From NCBI GenBank assembly GCA_023250585.1, contig JAHFAK010000004.1, positions 1 to 44,882 on the forward strand: 44,882 nt of DNA, in the 5' to 3' direction. The notes beneath the pieces are model-generated. The model was not told the DNA's origin. It saw nothing but the letters and a program-made list of their open reading frames with translations, and did no database searches. Positions 18,067-27,078 of this stretch are shown piece after piece. How positions within the stretch are numbered: position 1 is the stretch's first letter; each line of letters opens with the position of its first letter. Origin of the DNA: Deltaproteobacteria bacterium (lineage in GTDB: Bacteria > Bdellovibrionota_F > JAHFAK01). The position numbers and the translations under genes were made by a program.

Positions 18067-18095
18067 TTGCTTTTAGTTATTATTTGTGTTATAAT
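18067..18095 (+). promoter_or_regulatory. Sigma-70-type promoter for the large lipoprotein
   Basis: TTGCTT (18067-18072) and a perfect TATAAT (18090-18095) are separated by 17 nt. The start would be near 18102, giving a 57-nt leader. A small bulged hairpin (TTACC...GGTAA, about 18128-18148) precedes the GGGGAAGG ribosome site. Confidence 0.75.
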
Positions 18096-18158
18096 TATAA
18101 ATGGAGAATTATACGACCTTAAACATTTTACCTCTGCAGTGAGGGTAAGGGGAAGGCA

Positions 18159-20711
18159 ATGAAAACACAACATCAAACAAGATTATATATAGTGTATTTA
18201 TTGTTTTTAGCGTCTTGTTCCTCATGGTTACCCTCTACGAATGGAACAAGTGGAGATAGTGATGGTAGTGATAGCACGTCATCTCAGAATCTTATACCCG
18301 TGAGTCTTTCGATGAGCGCACAAACAACTCAAGCAATTGCGAGTGCCATTCCTCAGATTTCACAGGCTTTACCGGCTGCTTTACCGGCGCTGAAAAATAA
18401 ACACATTAAAAAAGAGTCAGATATTGATATGGTTATTATGGCGGCATTATCTATACCGAAATCTCTTGAAGAAATATTAAATAATTCTGAATGTATTCTG
18501 AAATATGATGTTATGACAGCAGAAGATTTTATTAATGGAGGATCCTTTAGTTTGGATCTCTGCGAAGGAACGACATATCATATGTTTGGAATTGCAGGGT
18601 ATGATTCGGTTAATAAAAAGGCAGAAGTGTGGGTAGAGGCTAACATTCCAAAACAAGGACTCATTCTAAAAGGTAAGGATAATTTTAATTTCGGAGAATT
18701 ATCGTATGATAAGAAGGGTGGGTTGAAGATGTCGGATACGGTACTTTCTGATCTTGAAAGTATTGTTAATGATATTGTTGCAAATCAGACATATACCATT
18801 CCTCAGTTTCTTGGAGAGCATACTCTACTCATCAGTAATTCCGGGGCCAGCGTTTCTGCTGAATCTTTTTTAAAACAAGATGAAAATAAAAATAAAAGTT
18901 CAGAGAAGATGGTTGTTTCTCTCTGTTCTCCTAAGGAATTAAGCAATGAGGGAGACATAACCATTATTATGGATAATAAAGATATTATAACAGGCGAATA
19001 CGCAATTACTGACAACGATCAAGTGACTATTGCCATCCAAGAAGAAAAACAAACTCTTGTTAAAGGTTGTAATGAGATTATTGTAACAAAGGCAGTTTTT
19101 AACTGCCAAGATAACGAATGCTCTACATCAGAAGGAGTTATTAAAGAGCTCTCAAAGCTTGAAGGAAACACCTGTAAAAATAAACAGGACAGTTTTAACG
19201 TTGTAAGTAAAGCATTTACAGCAACGAAGAAGTCTTCAGATTGTTTATTGACATCGAGAGCCACCGCGACAGGAACTCAAGAAACATCGCAAAGTTTGCA
19301 GTTTCCTTTAAAAGTTTCAAGTTGCTATGGTTCTCAGGGACCTTCGTGGACATATATAGATTCTTCAAAAATTGGTGGGTACATTGAAAAAATTTTGGGC
19401 AAGAATCCCGAGACAATTCCTCTTAACCTTGTGCTTCAAAATAATGACAATGTAATAAGCTACTCAATTAAAGGAACTGAGATATCTGGTAAGGTAACTT
19501 TAACGGTGGATTCCTATGGGTCTTATGGCTCATATAGCGGAGATTTATCTAATGGTCCTTATGAATTATATCTTTATTCTTATCTTGATTATATTAGCAA
19601 ATCACAAAAAATGTCAGGAAGCTTAGCTATTACTAATGCATCAAAAATGTATTCTTTGGAATCTGACGATGACGTCTATATTTCCTGCATGTTTGCGGAG
19701 GAACCATCCAAGACGCAAGAAATGGATACGTATAGTTATAATGATTATGCGACGGCCACAGAAGACGTGGCCGTCGACGTAGACGTTGCGGGAGAGAAAT
19801 TGACGAGTGATTTATGTGCTTCCTCTTATCAAAGTGGAAACATAAGTGATTTTAGTCAAGCAATGCAAAATGAAATTAATGCTTTGGATTTATTTCTTCC
19901 CGAAGACAGTAAATATTCATTAGGGGTAGAAATCACATCATCAGAGGCATTTACTGCTACTCTAACTGCATCAAATGGAAATACAATCGTACTCAATCAA
20001 GACGATTTTTCTGATACATCTTATTATTCATATACAGGTGGGTGGTCATTGAGCGCTTGGAGTAATTTCTCTTTATCAGATGGATATTGCTACGTAAGTT
20101 TTTACGTAAGTATGTCGAGTTATTCCGGTAAGGAAGAATTTTGGCCAAGTTATTCTATTAGTTGTTCATCATCTTCTGATTGGAGTGACTACTATTATCG
20201 CTATTTAGCTTCGGATAGTTATACATGCTCAACTGCCCAGCAAACTACTACAACTACGACAACTACAACCTATACTGAAACAACGTATTATAATTCTTAT
20301 AATTATTATGGTTATGAGAGTGAAGATAAAGCACAAGAAGATTTTAATAGTGGTAGTGGCAGCGGTACTCAAACCTATCAAGGAAAAATAGAAGCATCTG
20401 CATACTCGTATTCAGGCGGAACATGTAGTGGTTATACCGGCAGTTATGAAGTAGAAGTAAAAATGGACGGTGCAGAGGCTGCAATAAAAATGAAAAAACC
20501 TGATGGAAAGGAAGTATATTATAAAGCAGCTTGTACCGAGTCATATGGCTATAAAAGTTGTAGTTACTATAACTCTAGCCCTTATGATTCAGTATGGTTT
20601 TCTCCACCGTATACCAATAGTTATTATTCCAGCGATCCATATTTCAGCTATTATGGAGAAGTTGATTCTTCATGCAGCGTCAGCGTGTATGGAGCGCTGA
20701 CAAAACAATAA
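18159..20711 (+). CDS. Large lipoprotein with Tyr/Ser-rich C-terminal half, unknown function
   Basis: This 850-residue protein begins with a lipoprotein signal (LASC, Cys20). Residues about 85-520 are a mixed-composition region with scattered cysteines that may form disulphides. The last 350 residues are exceptionally rich in Tyr, Ser and Thr, with a T9 run near residue 700, YYNSYNYYGYE, and paired cysteines. I recognise no domain. A strong promoter and GGGGAAGG ribosome site precede it and structured element B starts at its stop codon. Composition suggests a surface-exposed, possibly self-associating, envelope protein. Confidence 0.8.
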   Translation: MKTQHQTRLYIVYLLFLASCSSWLPSTNGTSGDSDGSDSTSSQNLIPVSLSMSAQTTQAIASAIPQISQALPAALPALKNKHIKKESDIDMVIMAALSIPKSLEEILNNSECILKYDVMTAEDFINGGSFSLDLCEGTTYHMFGIAGYDSVNKKAEVWVEANIPKQGLILKGKDNFNFGELSYDKKGGLKMSDTVLSDLESIVNDIVANQTYTIPQFLGEHTLLISNSGASVSAESFLKQDENKNKSSEKMVVSLCSPKELSNEGDITIIMDNKDIITGEYAITDNDQVTIAIQEEKQTLVKGCNEIIVTKAVFNCQDNECSTSEGVIKELSKLEGNTCKNKQDSFNVVSKAFTATKKSSDCLLTSRATATGTQETSQSLQFPLKVSSCYGSQGPSWTYIDSSKIGGYIEKILGKNPETIPLNLVLQNNDNVISYSIKGTEISGKVTLTVDSYGSYGSYSGDLSNGPYELYLYSYLDYISKSQKMSGSLAITNASKMYSLESDDDVYISCMFAEEPSKTQEMDTYSYNDYATATEDVAVDVDVAGEKLTSDLCASSYQSGNISDFSQAMQNEINALDLFLPEDSKYSLGVEITSSEAFTATLTASNGNTIVLNQDDFSDTSYYSYTGGWSLSAWSNFSLSDGYCYVSFYVSMSSYSGKEEFWPSYSISCSSSSDWSDYYYRYLASDSYTCSTAQQTTTTTTTTTYTETTYYNSYNYYGYESEDKAQEDFNSGSGSGTQTYQGKIEASAYSYSGGTCSGYTGSYEVEVKMDGAEAAIKMKKPDGKEVYYKAACTESYGYKSCSYYNSSPYDSVWFSPPYTNSYYSSDPYFSYYGEVDSSCSVSVYGALTKQ

Positions 20712-20834
20712 GGGACCTCTAAAAACTATCCATCTACGTGTTGTCCACAAACTCGCAATCCTCACGTATTGGCATATACGCTCCGGTTGCTCATGTGTGT
20801 GCGCCTCGTATCTGGATATTTTTTAGAGGTTCCT
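20711..20834 (+). repeat. Structured element B (variable-arm family II)
   Basis: Outer arms 20711-20725 and 20820-20834 pair over 15 bp with one G-T pair. Internal motifs match element A: CCATCTACG (20730-20738), TCCTC, an apical CGTA/TACG stem (20765-20768, 20777-20780), CTC followed by CGG, and GTATCTG (20808-20814). The inner arm differs in sequence from A and pairs imperfectly (GCAA/TTGC and CACA/TGTG). It lies between convergent genes and its left arm begins in the lipoprotein stop codon. Confidence 0.75.
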
Positions 20835-20865
20835 AAAAAACGCAGTTATTAAAGGTGCCCAATAA

Positions 20866-21153
20866 TTACTTTTTCTTAAATAATTGATCGAATTGATTTT
20901 TGATATCTTTTTTATCGACATGATGCAGATGCTCTTTACCTGCGATATATGCAAAAAAGCCACAGAAGTTTCCAACGCTACGATCTGCTATATATGCGCT
21001 ATTAGGTTCTCGACATTGGTTCGTTGCGCCTTCATCATAAAATTTGCAGTTATAACAACATCGTAAATAAGCTCCGCAAAAATCGCAGACATCAAACCGT
21101 GTAGGCTTTACATCGAGATTAACTTCATTATGGCATTTATAACAATAGTACAT
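20866..21153 (-). CDS. Small cysteine-rich zinc-ribbon protein
   Basis: The 95-residue protein has YCYKC, CDFCGAYLRCC and NCKFYD motifs, then NQCREP and a terminal NFCGFF, giving several likely zinc-binding pairs. From memory, uncharacterised proteins with this pattern occur in Deltaproteobacteria and Leptospira; the function is unknown. The start is placed at the internal ATG (21153), 7 nt after the cvpA stop, because the longer frame would run 18 codons into cvpA. It is probably cotranscribed with cvpA. Confidence 0.78.
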   Translation of the reverse strand: MYYCYKCHNEVNLDVKPTRFDVCDFCGAYLRCCYNCKFYDEGATNQCREPNSAYIADRSVGNFCGFFAYIAGKEHLHHVDKKDIKNQFDQLFKKK

Positions 21154-21160
21154 AGTCAAT

Positions 21161-21673
21161 TCACACAATATCTTTTTCTTTAAAATAGATAAATTTCCCT
21201 TCTTGGATACGATCAAAAAGTTGGAAGGGTAGAATTTTTTCCATCATAGTTGTAATGCGAGAATCCCGTACTACTTTTTCTTTAAATTCTGGAGCAGATG
21301 ATGTCATGAAAAAAACAACTATAAGCAAGAGGATACATGCTTTAATAAAACCGAGCGTTGCGCCTAATCCTTTATTAATATTATTCAAAACATAATTTTC
21401 TCCGAGAATTACTTTTTCAGCTAGACCAAATATGAATTTGACTAAGAAATATATAAGAGTTCCAAAGATGATACTTGCTGTCATCATGTAGACCCCACTA
21501 TGGGTACTTTTCCATAGATCAAGAGATGTTACAATTGTTTTTGCAATAGTAGGTCCGAATATTATTGCAAGAATAAACCCTGTAAAGGTGAAAATCTGGT
21601 TAAGAATTCCCTTATAATAACCAATTAAAGCAAATATAAAGATGATGACTAAGAAAGCAATATCTAATATCAT
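21161..21673 (-). CDS. cvpA: CvpA family membrane protein
   Basis: The 170-residue protein has four hydrophobic segments with the CvpA pattern (LDIAFLVIIFIFALIGYYKG at the start, a glycine-rich second helix and FGLAEKV in the middle). CvpA proteins are inner-membrane proteins linked to colicin V export and to envelope stress or bile tolerance; molecular function is unclear. It is the first gene of a two-gene unit with the zinc-ribbon protein and diverges from the metallophosphoesterase. Confidence 0.85.
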   Translation of the reverse strand: MILDIAFLVIIFIFALIGYYKGILNQIFTFTGFILAIIFGPTIAKTIVTSLDLWKSTHSGVYMMTASIIFGTLIYFLVKFIFGLAEKVILGENYVLNNINKGLGATLGFIKACILLLIVVFFMTSSAPEFKEKVVRDSRITTMMEKILPFQLFDRIQEGKFIYFKEKDIV

Positions 21674-21746
21674 AGCTACTCCTCTTTACTTATAAGATGT
21701 TTTTATATAAAATATTGATTGTAAAATAGCAATACAAATCAATTAT

Positions 21747-22847
21747 ATGCAAGACAAACGATTAAAAGTAATTATTAGCGATTTTCATGTCGGTGAAGGC
21801 CATCAAATGGGCATTTATAATAACTATGATGACTTTTACTTTGATGATGAATTTGTGGAATTTCTTGATTATTATTCAAGTGGTCCCTATGAAAGTATTG
21901 ATGTTGAGCTTATTATTAATGGTGACTTCTTTGATCTTCTGAAAGTTCGATATGAAGGTAAGTTTAGTGAACATATTACGCTTCAGGTTGCGCTTGCTAA
22001 GCTCAAACAGTGTATCATTGGTCACCCAAAAGTTGTCAATGCACTCAAAAAATTTCTTGTACAAAAAAATCATACCATAACCTATATTCCCGGAAATCAT
22101 GATATTGAATTCATGTTTCCTGAGGTGGGACAATATTTTACAGAAATAATTGCTCCACATGCGAAAGAAAGGGTGAAGGTTATTAATGATACTGACACTT
22201 ATTTTCTTGAAGGCGGCATTCAAGTCCAACATGGGCATCAGTTTGAACCGGCAAATGCATTTAACTATAGAAAGATTTTTATTACAGACAATGTTCCTGA
22301 ACCCATCCTCGAGCTTCCGTGGGGCAGCTACTATATGCTTAAAGTAGTCAATGGGCTTAAAGATGAAAAGCCATATGTTGATCAAGTTAAACCTATTTCT
22401 TTATTTATTCTCCATGGCTTGCTGCTTGATTTCCGTTTTACAGCGAAATTTATATGGATGACAATTTATCATTTTTTTAGAACCCAATTTGTTCATAATC
22501 CTTTTCGAAAGAATAAACTATTCCAGACGCTTCTTATTGTCTTAACTTCTATTCGTTTTATTCCTGATCTCGAAGGAAATGCACAAAAAATTCTTAAACA
22601 TATTGTAAATATCAATACAATAATTATGGGTCATAATCATAAATTTCGTTACCGTGCTTTTGAAAATAATAAACTCTATGTTAACACAGGTACATGGACT
22701 CGTATGATTAATTTAGGTATTGATGAATTTGGACACGAAATAAAACTCACCTACTGTGTAATTGAATATAACAAAGATGAAAAGCCAAAAATATCACTCG
22801 AAGAATGGCAGGGAACGAGAAGACCTCATAGAAAAGTAAATTTTTAA
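21747..22847 (+). CDS. Calcineurin-like metallophosphoesterase
   Basis: A 366-residue enzyme with the full dinuclear metallophosphoesterase motif set: SDFHVGEG (D-x-H), NGDFFDLL (GDxxD), GNHD, QHGHQ and GHNH. Overall layout resembles the LpxH-like and UDP-diacylglucosamine hydrolase branch, but a hydrophobic helical insertion (about 210-270) sets it apart and substrate cannot be assigned. It is convergent with the nuclease gene (8 nt apart) and divergent from cvpA. Confidence 0.88.
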   Translation: MQDKRLKVIISDFHVGEGHQMGIYNNYDDFYFDDEFVEFLDYYSSGPYESIDVELIINGDFFDLLKVRYEGKFSEHITLQVALAKLKQCIIGHPKVVNALKKFLVQKNHTITYIPGNHDIEFMFPEVGQYFTEIIAPHAKERVKVINDTDTYFLEGGIQVQHGHQFEPANAFNYRKIFITDNVPEPILELPWGSYYMLKVVNGLKDEKPYVDQVKPISLFILHGLLLDFRFTAKFIWMTIYHFFRTQFVHNPFRKNKLFQTLLIVLTSIRFIPDLEGNAQKILKHIVNINTIIMGHNHKFRYRAFENNKLYVNTGTWTRMINLGIDEFGHEIKLTYCVIEYNKDEKPKISLEEWQGTRRPHRKVNF

Positions 22848-22855
22848 AAGACTCT

Positions 22856-24805
22856 TCACCTTTTTTTTCTTTCCATGATTGTATCTATATCAGAACGACA
22901 CGTATGATTGAAATTACAAAATGTGCAGTTTTCTCTATTTTTTCCCGGTGTGGGAATAAATTCGCCTTGGATAATTTTTGTATATATATTCCGAATTCGA
23001 TCTTCTAAAGCATTTTTATTGAATGCTTCATTAAATTCAAATCTCATGCGCTTTATTCCCGTTTCATGGAAAAGGTAATGCGCGTCTCCTTGATTACAAA
23101 CCAATCCGCTCGATTCAAAAATTTGATTAACACCATACATATAGAGTGGAATTTGTAAATATTTTCCTTGAGAGAGAGCTGATTCACTCATGGACTGCTT
23201 TCCTGTTTTATAATCAATGATGCGCAAAAGCCCGTTTTTTCTGTCGACGTCAATTCTATCAATGCGTGCTTTAATAAAAATTGTTTCATTTTTGTTCAAC
23301 GGAATTTTGATGAGATTTTTATTCATTGTAGAGATGGGATATTCAAAATACGTTGGGACAAAATATTCATTCTTCATTTCGCTCTCAAGATATGATCTAA
23401 CTTTAGTTTTAATTTCAGTTTGTACATAGAAAATAATTCCAGGAAGTTTGATGAGTAACTCATGTGAGTGGTGTGCAAAGCTTGAAGAAAGCGCTTCATC
23501 TAATAATCCATCGTATTCTTCAATTTTATTGATGTTGAGAGGAAATAAGCCTTTCTCTTTTAAAAGAGAATACAATTTGTATAATACTTCATGCGTAAGC
23601 GTACCAATAAAATGAGCGGGCGGATAATACTCTTTAATATATTTTTCATGAGTATCGATACCAAGAATATAGCGTAAATAAAATCTATACGGACAATTCG
23701 AAAAATCTTCAAGCATGGTGGGGCTAAAGATGAGGTCATATTTTGTTTTTAAAATATCTTTTATATCAATATTTTTTAACAAACCTAAATACTCATTTAC
23801 TGTTTTTTCTTTATACAATTTTTCATAGAAGTTTTTTTGTATGGCATTGAGTGAATGTTGTGAAGAAATTTCGTTGTGTTCCTCAAAGAGTTTTTTTTCT
23901 GTTTCAATGATTCCATTACCTTTTTGTATACCGTGAAAAGGTGTCAATCCTTTGCCCGCTATATCAAACCGCGAGAATGTTATAATTTTAATTAATTCAT
24001 CGTGAGTAATAAGAGACAATAAATCTTCGGTAATTTTTGCATGAACACCTTCTTCATTGAGGCCTGGAATAAAAATTATTTTAAATTGAGAAGCATTCAC
24101 TGAATTAAAATTAACAAGTGAAACTCCTGCTTTTTGTTCTTGGTTTATAGGCAGAGTTTTTAAGCTCTCTTCAAACGTAGCAAAGAATTCGTCTCGTGTT
24201 CCGATGGTTTCAAGCGATATCATGGTTTTTAATTGATTTGTTAGGAGCTCACGAGGAGTCATATCTTTGTCATCGTAATGTGATAGAAAAAGAGAAAGAA
24301 AATTGTGATACGTATCTTTGTCTTTAAAGAGGTTTAATATATCGATATATTTCTTTGTATATTCAATCATTATACTCATTTCATGATGGCTATATATATT
24401 CGCATTGCTAATCTGCGTAAGGCCATGCATAAAATCAGCAAGTGTCGTAGCTTTAATTTGTTCGTAGATAGAAAAAATATAGTCTTTGCGAATGGGGTGA
24501 TTTTTAGAAATAATAAACTGCAGTAAATAAAATGGATCTTTATCTCGTACGAACTGAAGAAAAGTGAATAATTTTTTACCTTCTTTAGTATCTATAAAAA
24601 ATCTACCAAAGCTATTAAAATAAGAAATTGTTGTATAATCTAATGTATCACGAATAATAGTATATAAAAGATCTTTTTCGGCTACGATAAGAGCCATTTT
24701 AGAAAATGGGATGAGATATTCTTCGTTGTAAGTCCTTATTTTATTTAGGATTATTTCACTTTCATGCACTGGATCGTAACATGATAAAATCAGTGTATTT
24801 TTCAT
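22856..24805 (-). CDS. AddB/RecB-like PD-(D/E)XK nuclease, lacking the N-terminal helicase half
   Basis: The 649-residue protein has a C-terminal PD-(D/E)XK nuclease domain with catalytic DRIDVD and IIDYKTGK. It has the four-cysteine iron-sulphur arrangement of AddB nucleases: C371, then C627-x2-C630-x5-C636. The N terminus (LSCYDPVHESEIILNKI) corresponds to the UvrD_C-like region found in the middle of AddB-type proteins. No Walker A box is present, and full-length relatives are usually 900-1,100 residues. It may be a naturally short nuclease or a 5'-truncated gene; giant hairpin element 2 starts 22 nt upstream of its start. An AddA partner is not seen in the window. Confidence 0.82.
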   Translation of the reverse strand: MKNTLILSCYDPVHESEIILNKIRTYNEEYLIPFSKMALIVAEKDLLYTIIRDTLDYTTISYFNSFGRFFIDTKEGKKLFTFLQFVRDKDPFYLLQFIISKNHPIRKDYIFSIYEQIKATTLADFMHGLTQISNANIYSHHEMSIMIEYTKKYIDILNLFKDKDTYHNFLSLFLSHYDDKDMTPRELLTNQLKTMISLETIGTRDEFFATFEESLKTLPINQEQKAGVSLVNFNSVNASQFKIIFIPGLNEEGVHAKITEDLLSLITHDELIKIITFSRFDIAGKGLTPFHGIQKGNGIIETEKKLFEEHNEISSQHSLNAIQKNFYEKLYKEKTVNEYLGLLKNIDIKDILKTKYDLIFSPTMLEDFSNCPYRFYLRYILGIDTHEKYIKEYYPPAHFIGTLTHEVLYKLYSLLKEKGLFPLNINKIEEYDGLLDEALSSSFAHHSHELLIKLPGIIFYVQTEIKTKVRSYLESEMKNEYFVPTYFEYPISTMNKNLIKIPLNKNETIFIKARIDRIDVDRKNGLLRIIDYKTGKQSMSESALSQGKYLQIPLYMYGVNQIFESSGLVCNQGDAHYLFHETGIKRMRFEFNEAFNKNALEDRIRNIYTKIIQGEFIPTPGKNRENCTFCNFNHTCRSDIDTIMERKKR

Positions 24806-24827
24806 TTTTTTATGATATACTTTAAAG

Positions 24828-24958
24828 TGAAGCAGGAGTGGGCGATATATGTTCTTTTTTAATTGTATATCGATCGCGCTTTCCTGTTCTTAAAATTATT
24901 ATGGAAGCGACGTCGATATACAATTAAAAAAGAACATATATCGCCCACTCCTGCTTCA
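24828..24958 (+). repeat. Giant hairpin element 2 (variable-arm family I)
   Basis: Left arm 24828-24873 and right arm 24913-24958 form a perfect 46-bp inverted repeat. The 39-nt head (24874-24912) has its own short stem, CGCTT-(T)-CC with GGAAGCG, and a loop containing GTTCTTA. The head orientation is opposite to element 1 and the same as element 3. It fills most of the 161-bp gap between the divergent nuclease and kinase genes, ending 8 nt before the kinase start codon, so kinase initiation signals must lie inside it or be absent. Confidence 0.94.
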
Positions 24959-24966
24959 AGAGCACT

Positions 24967-26604
24967 ATGAATAAAGTCACGGTAAAGATCAACGGGAAAG
25001 TCGAGAGCATCCCAAAATATACAACGATTTTAGAACTTCTTGAAGAGCAAGGAATTAAGTATTTTCCTCATTGTTATGCTGCTCTTGTTAACAACGAGCT
25101 TGTCAGTTTAAGTTATGTATTACATGCCGATGTAGAAATTAAACTTTTAGACTACACTCATACGCTTGGCGTGTCAGTATATAAACGAAGCGTTTCATTT
25201 TTATTGGCACGAGCACTCTTTGAAATGCAGCGAAATACACGTCTTGCCATTAATCATTCCATGGGAAATGCTTGTTATTATGATCTTTTCACTGATGCCC
25301 CAGTTACTGATGAGTTGTTATCAAACATTGAAAACAAAATGAATGAGATTGCGCGGCGTAATGAGCCTATTAAACGGAAAACTTTTACCGTTGAAAAAGC
25401 TAAGGCATTTTTTACTCAACGCGCGTATACTGATAAAGTAAGGCTTTTAGAGCATATGAATAAAGATGACAAAGTCGGAATTTATTCGTGTGGAAAATTT
25501 TATGATTTAGATTATGGGCCGCTTGTCGCTTCAACCGGCTTTATTACTCACTTCGAACTCAAAACCTATGGACAGGGATTTTTGCTCCTCTTTCCAAATG
25601 AGCAGCATTTCCCTCAAATTGCAGAGCTTCAAGATATGCCTAAAGTTTTTCATGTTTTTCAAGAAAGTAAACGTTGGGGAAAAATTTTACAGGTTAATAA
25701 TGTAGGAAAGCTCAATGAGTTTATTGTTAAAGATGATTATCGAGAATTGATTTATATCTCAGAAGCACTTCATGAAAAAAAGATTGCAGAAATCGCTGAT
25801 AATATTGCTGAGCATAAGAATACGAAACTTGTACTGATTGCGGGGCCTTCGAGCTCAGGAAAAACAACATTCTCACAATGGCTTCGTATCCACTTGCGTG
25901 TTAATGGGCTCCGGCCCGTTGTTTTATCGCTCGATAATTATTACATCGATCGTGATAAGAGTCCTCGAAATCCTGATGGATCCTACAATTTTGAAGCAAT
26001 TGAATGTTTGGATTTAGAGTTCTTTAATGCCAATGTTATTGATCTCTTAAAAGGAAAAGAGGTTGAGCTTCCTAAATATAGTTTTAAAGAGGGAAGGCGA
26101 AAATCAAATGGAACCAAACTACGCATTTTTGAAGATCAATTGCTCATCGTTGAAGGCATTCACGGTTTGAATGAAAAACTAACATTTGCGGTTCCGGCTG
26201 AAGCAAAATATAAAATCTTTATTAGTGCGCTTACGCAGATTACAATTGACGATCACAACCGTATTTCAACAACTGATTCGCGACTTATTCGCCGAATTGT
26301 TCGTGATCATCAATTTAGAGCATACAGTGCGCAAAATACCATTAAAGCGTGGCCAAGTGTGCGTCGTGGGGAAGAGCTTTATATTTTTCCTTTCCAAGAA
26401 GAAGCTGATATTATGTTTAATTCAGCACTTTTGTATGAACTTGCAGTTTTAAAGCCGTATGTTCTTCCTTTGCTTGCAGAAATTAAGCAAGAAAGCGATG
26501 AGTATAGTCACGCTAAACGTCTTATGGATTTTTTGAAACTCTTCAAAGACATTCCTTCCGATGAAGTTCCCAATACATCGTTACTCAAAGAATTTATTGG
26601 GTAA
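24967..26604 (+). CDS. TGS-domain nucleoside (uridine) kinase
   Basis: The 545-residue protein combines an N-terminal TGS-like domain (1-65, as in threonyl-tRNA synthetase), a middle synthetase-like segment and a C-terminal uridine/cytidine kinase domain with P-loop GPSSSGKTT (293-301), VVLSLDNYYIDRD and VEGIHGLNE. This architecture occurs in spirochaetes, Bacteroidetes, Thermotoga and others. It probably phosphorylates uridine or cytidine in pyrimidine salvage. No Shine-Dalgarno is present because giant hairpin element 2 ends 8 nt before the ATG. Confidence 0.9.
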   Translation: MNKVTVKINGKVESIPKYTTILELLEEQGIKYFPHCYAALVNNELVSLSYVLHADVEIKLLDYTHTLGVSVYKRSVSFLLARALFEMQRNTRLAINHSMGNACYYDLFTDAPVTDELLSNIENKMNEIARRNEPIKRKTFTVEKAKAFFTQRAYTDKVRLLEHMNKDDKVGIYSCGKFYDLDYGPLVASTGFITHFELKTYGQGFLLLFPNEQHFPQIAELQDMPKVFHVFQESKRWGKILQVNNVGKLNEFIVKDDYRELIYISEALHEKKIAEIADNIAEHKNTKLVLIAGPSSSGKTTFSQWLRIHLRVNGLRPVVLSLDNYYIDRDKSPRNPDGSYNFEAIECLDLEFFNANVIDLLKGKEVELPKYSFKEGRRKSNGTKLRIFEDQLLIVEGIHGLNEKLTFAVPAEAKYKIFISALTQITIDDHNRISTTDSRLIRRIVRDHQFRAYSAQNTIKAWPSVRRGEELYIFPFQEEADIMFNSALLYELAVLKPYVLPLLAEIKQESDEYSHAKRLMDFLKLFKDIPSDEVPNTSLLKEFIG

Positions 26605-26677
26605 GGACTGAAACGTGCCCGGCAACTTTCGGTCGATTTTCCGACAAAAAGGTACATGCATTTAATCGGTATTTATT

Positions 26678-26742
26678 AACCTTAAATTAAGATAATATTA
26701 CCTTAATTTAAGGTTGACAATGTTGTAGTCGATTGTTATGCT
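26678..26742 (+). promoter_or_regulatory. Palindromic operator overlapping a leaderless promoter
   Basis: A 38-nt near-perfect palindrome (26678-26715: 14-bp arms, A/C mismatch, TAATATTA centre) ends inside the -35 box TTGACA (26714-26719). After a 17-nt spacer comes TATGCT (26737-26742), and the ATG of the wHTH gene begins 7 nt later, at the expected transcription start. This predicts a leaderless message and autorepression by the encoded wHTH protein. Confidence 0.8.
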
Positions 26743-26748
26743 ACATGT

Positions 26749-27078
26749 ATGTTTGATAATTTATTTGGTAATACAACCGTAAGTAAACTATTGCTTTTCA
26801 TCGCTCGTTTTGGTGAAGGGTATCCTTCTCAAATCGCAAGAAATTTTGATATTACGGTTAGTATGGTTCAACAACAGTTAGATCGACTGGAAACAGGAGG
26901 AATACTGGTGAGTCAACTAAAGGGAAAAACAAGAATGTATACAATGAGTCCTCGGTATCCTTTTAAAAAGGAACTGTTGGCATTATTACATAAGGGGTTA
27001 GATAGTATACCAAAAAAAGAAATAGATGTTTATTATTCTAAAAGAATGCGACCTCGTAGAAGAAAAAAACCTTTATGA
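26749..27078 (+). CDS. Winged-helix regulator, candidate antitoxin
   Basis: A 109-residue ArsR/MarR-like winged helix: YPSQIARNFDITVSMVQQQLDRLETGGIL is the helix-turn-helix and recognition helix, and SQLKGKTRMYTMSPRY the wing. The basic tail (RMRPRRRKK) may add DNA contacts. No ribosome site precedes the ATG; the promoter places the start of transcription at the start codon. The stop overlaps the next gene as ATGA, so the two are coupled. The upstream palindrome overlapping the -35 box suggests autoregulation. This arrangement resembles a toxin-antitoxin operon. Confidence 0.8.
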   Translation: MFDNLFGNTTVSKLLLFIARFGEGYPSQIARNFDITVSMVQQQLDRLETGGILVSQLKGKTRMYTMSPRYPFKKELLALLHKGLDSIPKKEIDVYYSKRMRPRRRKKPL

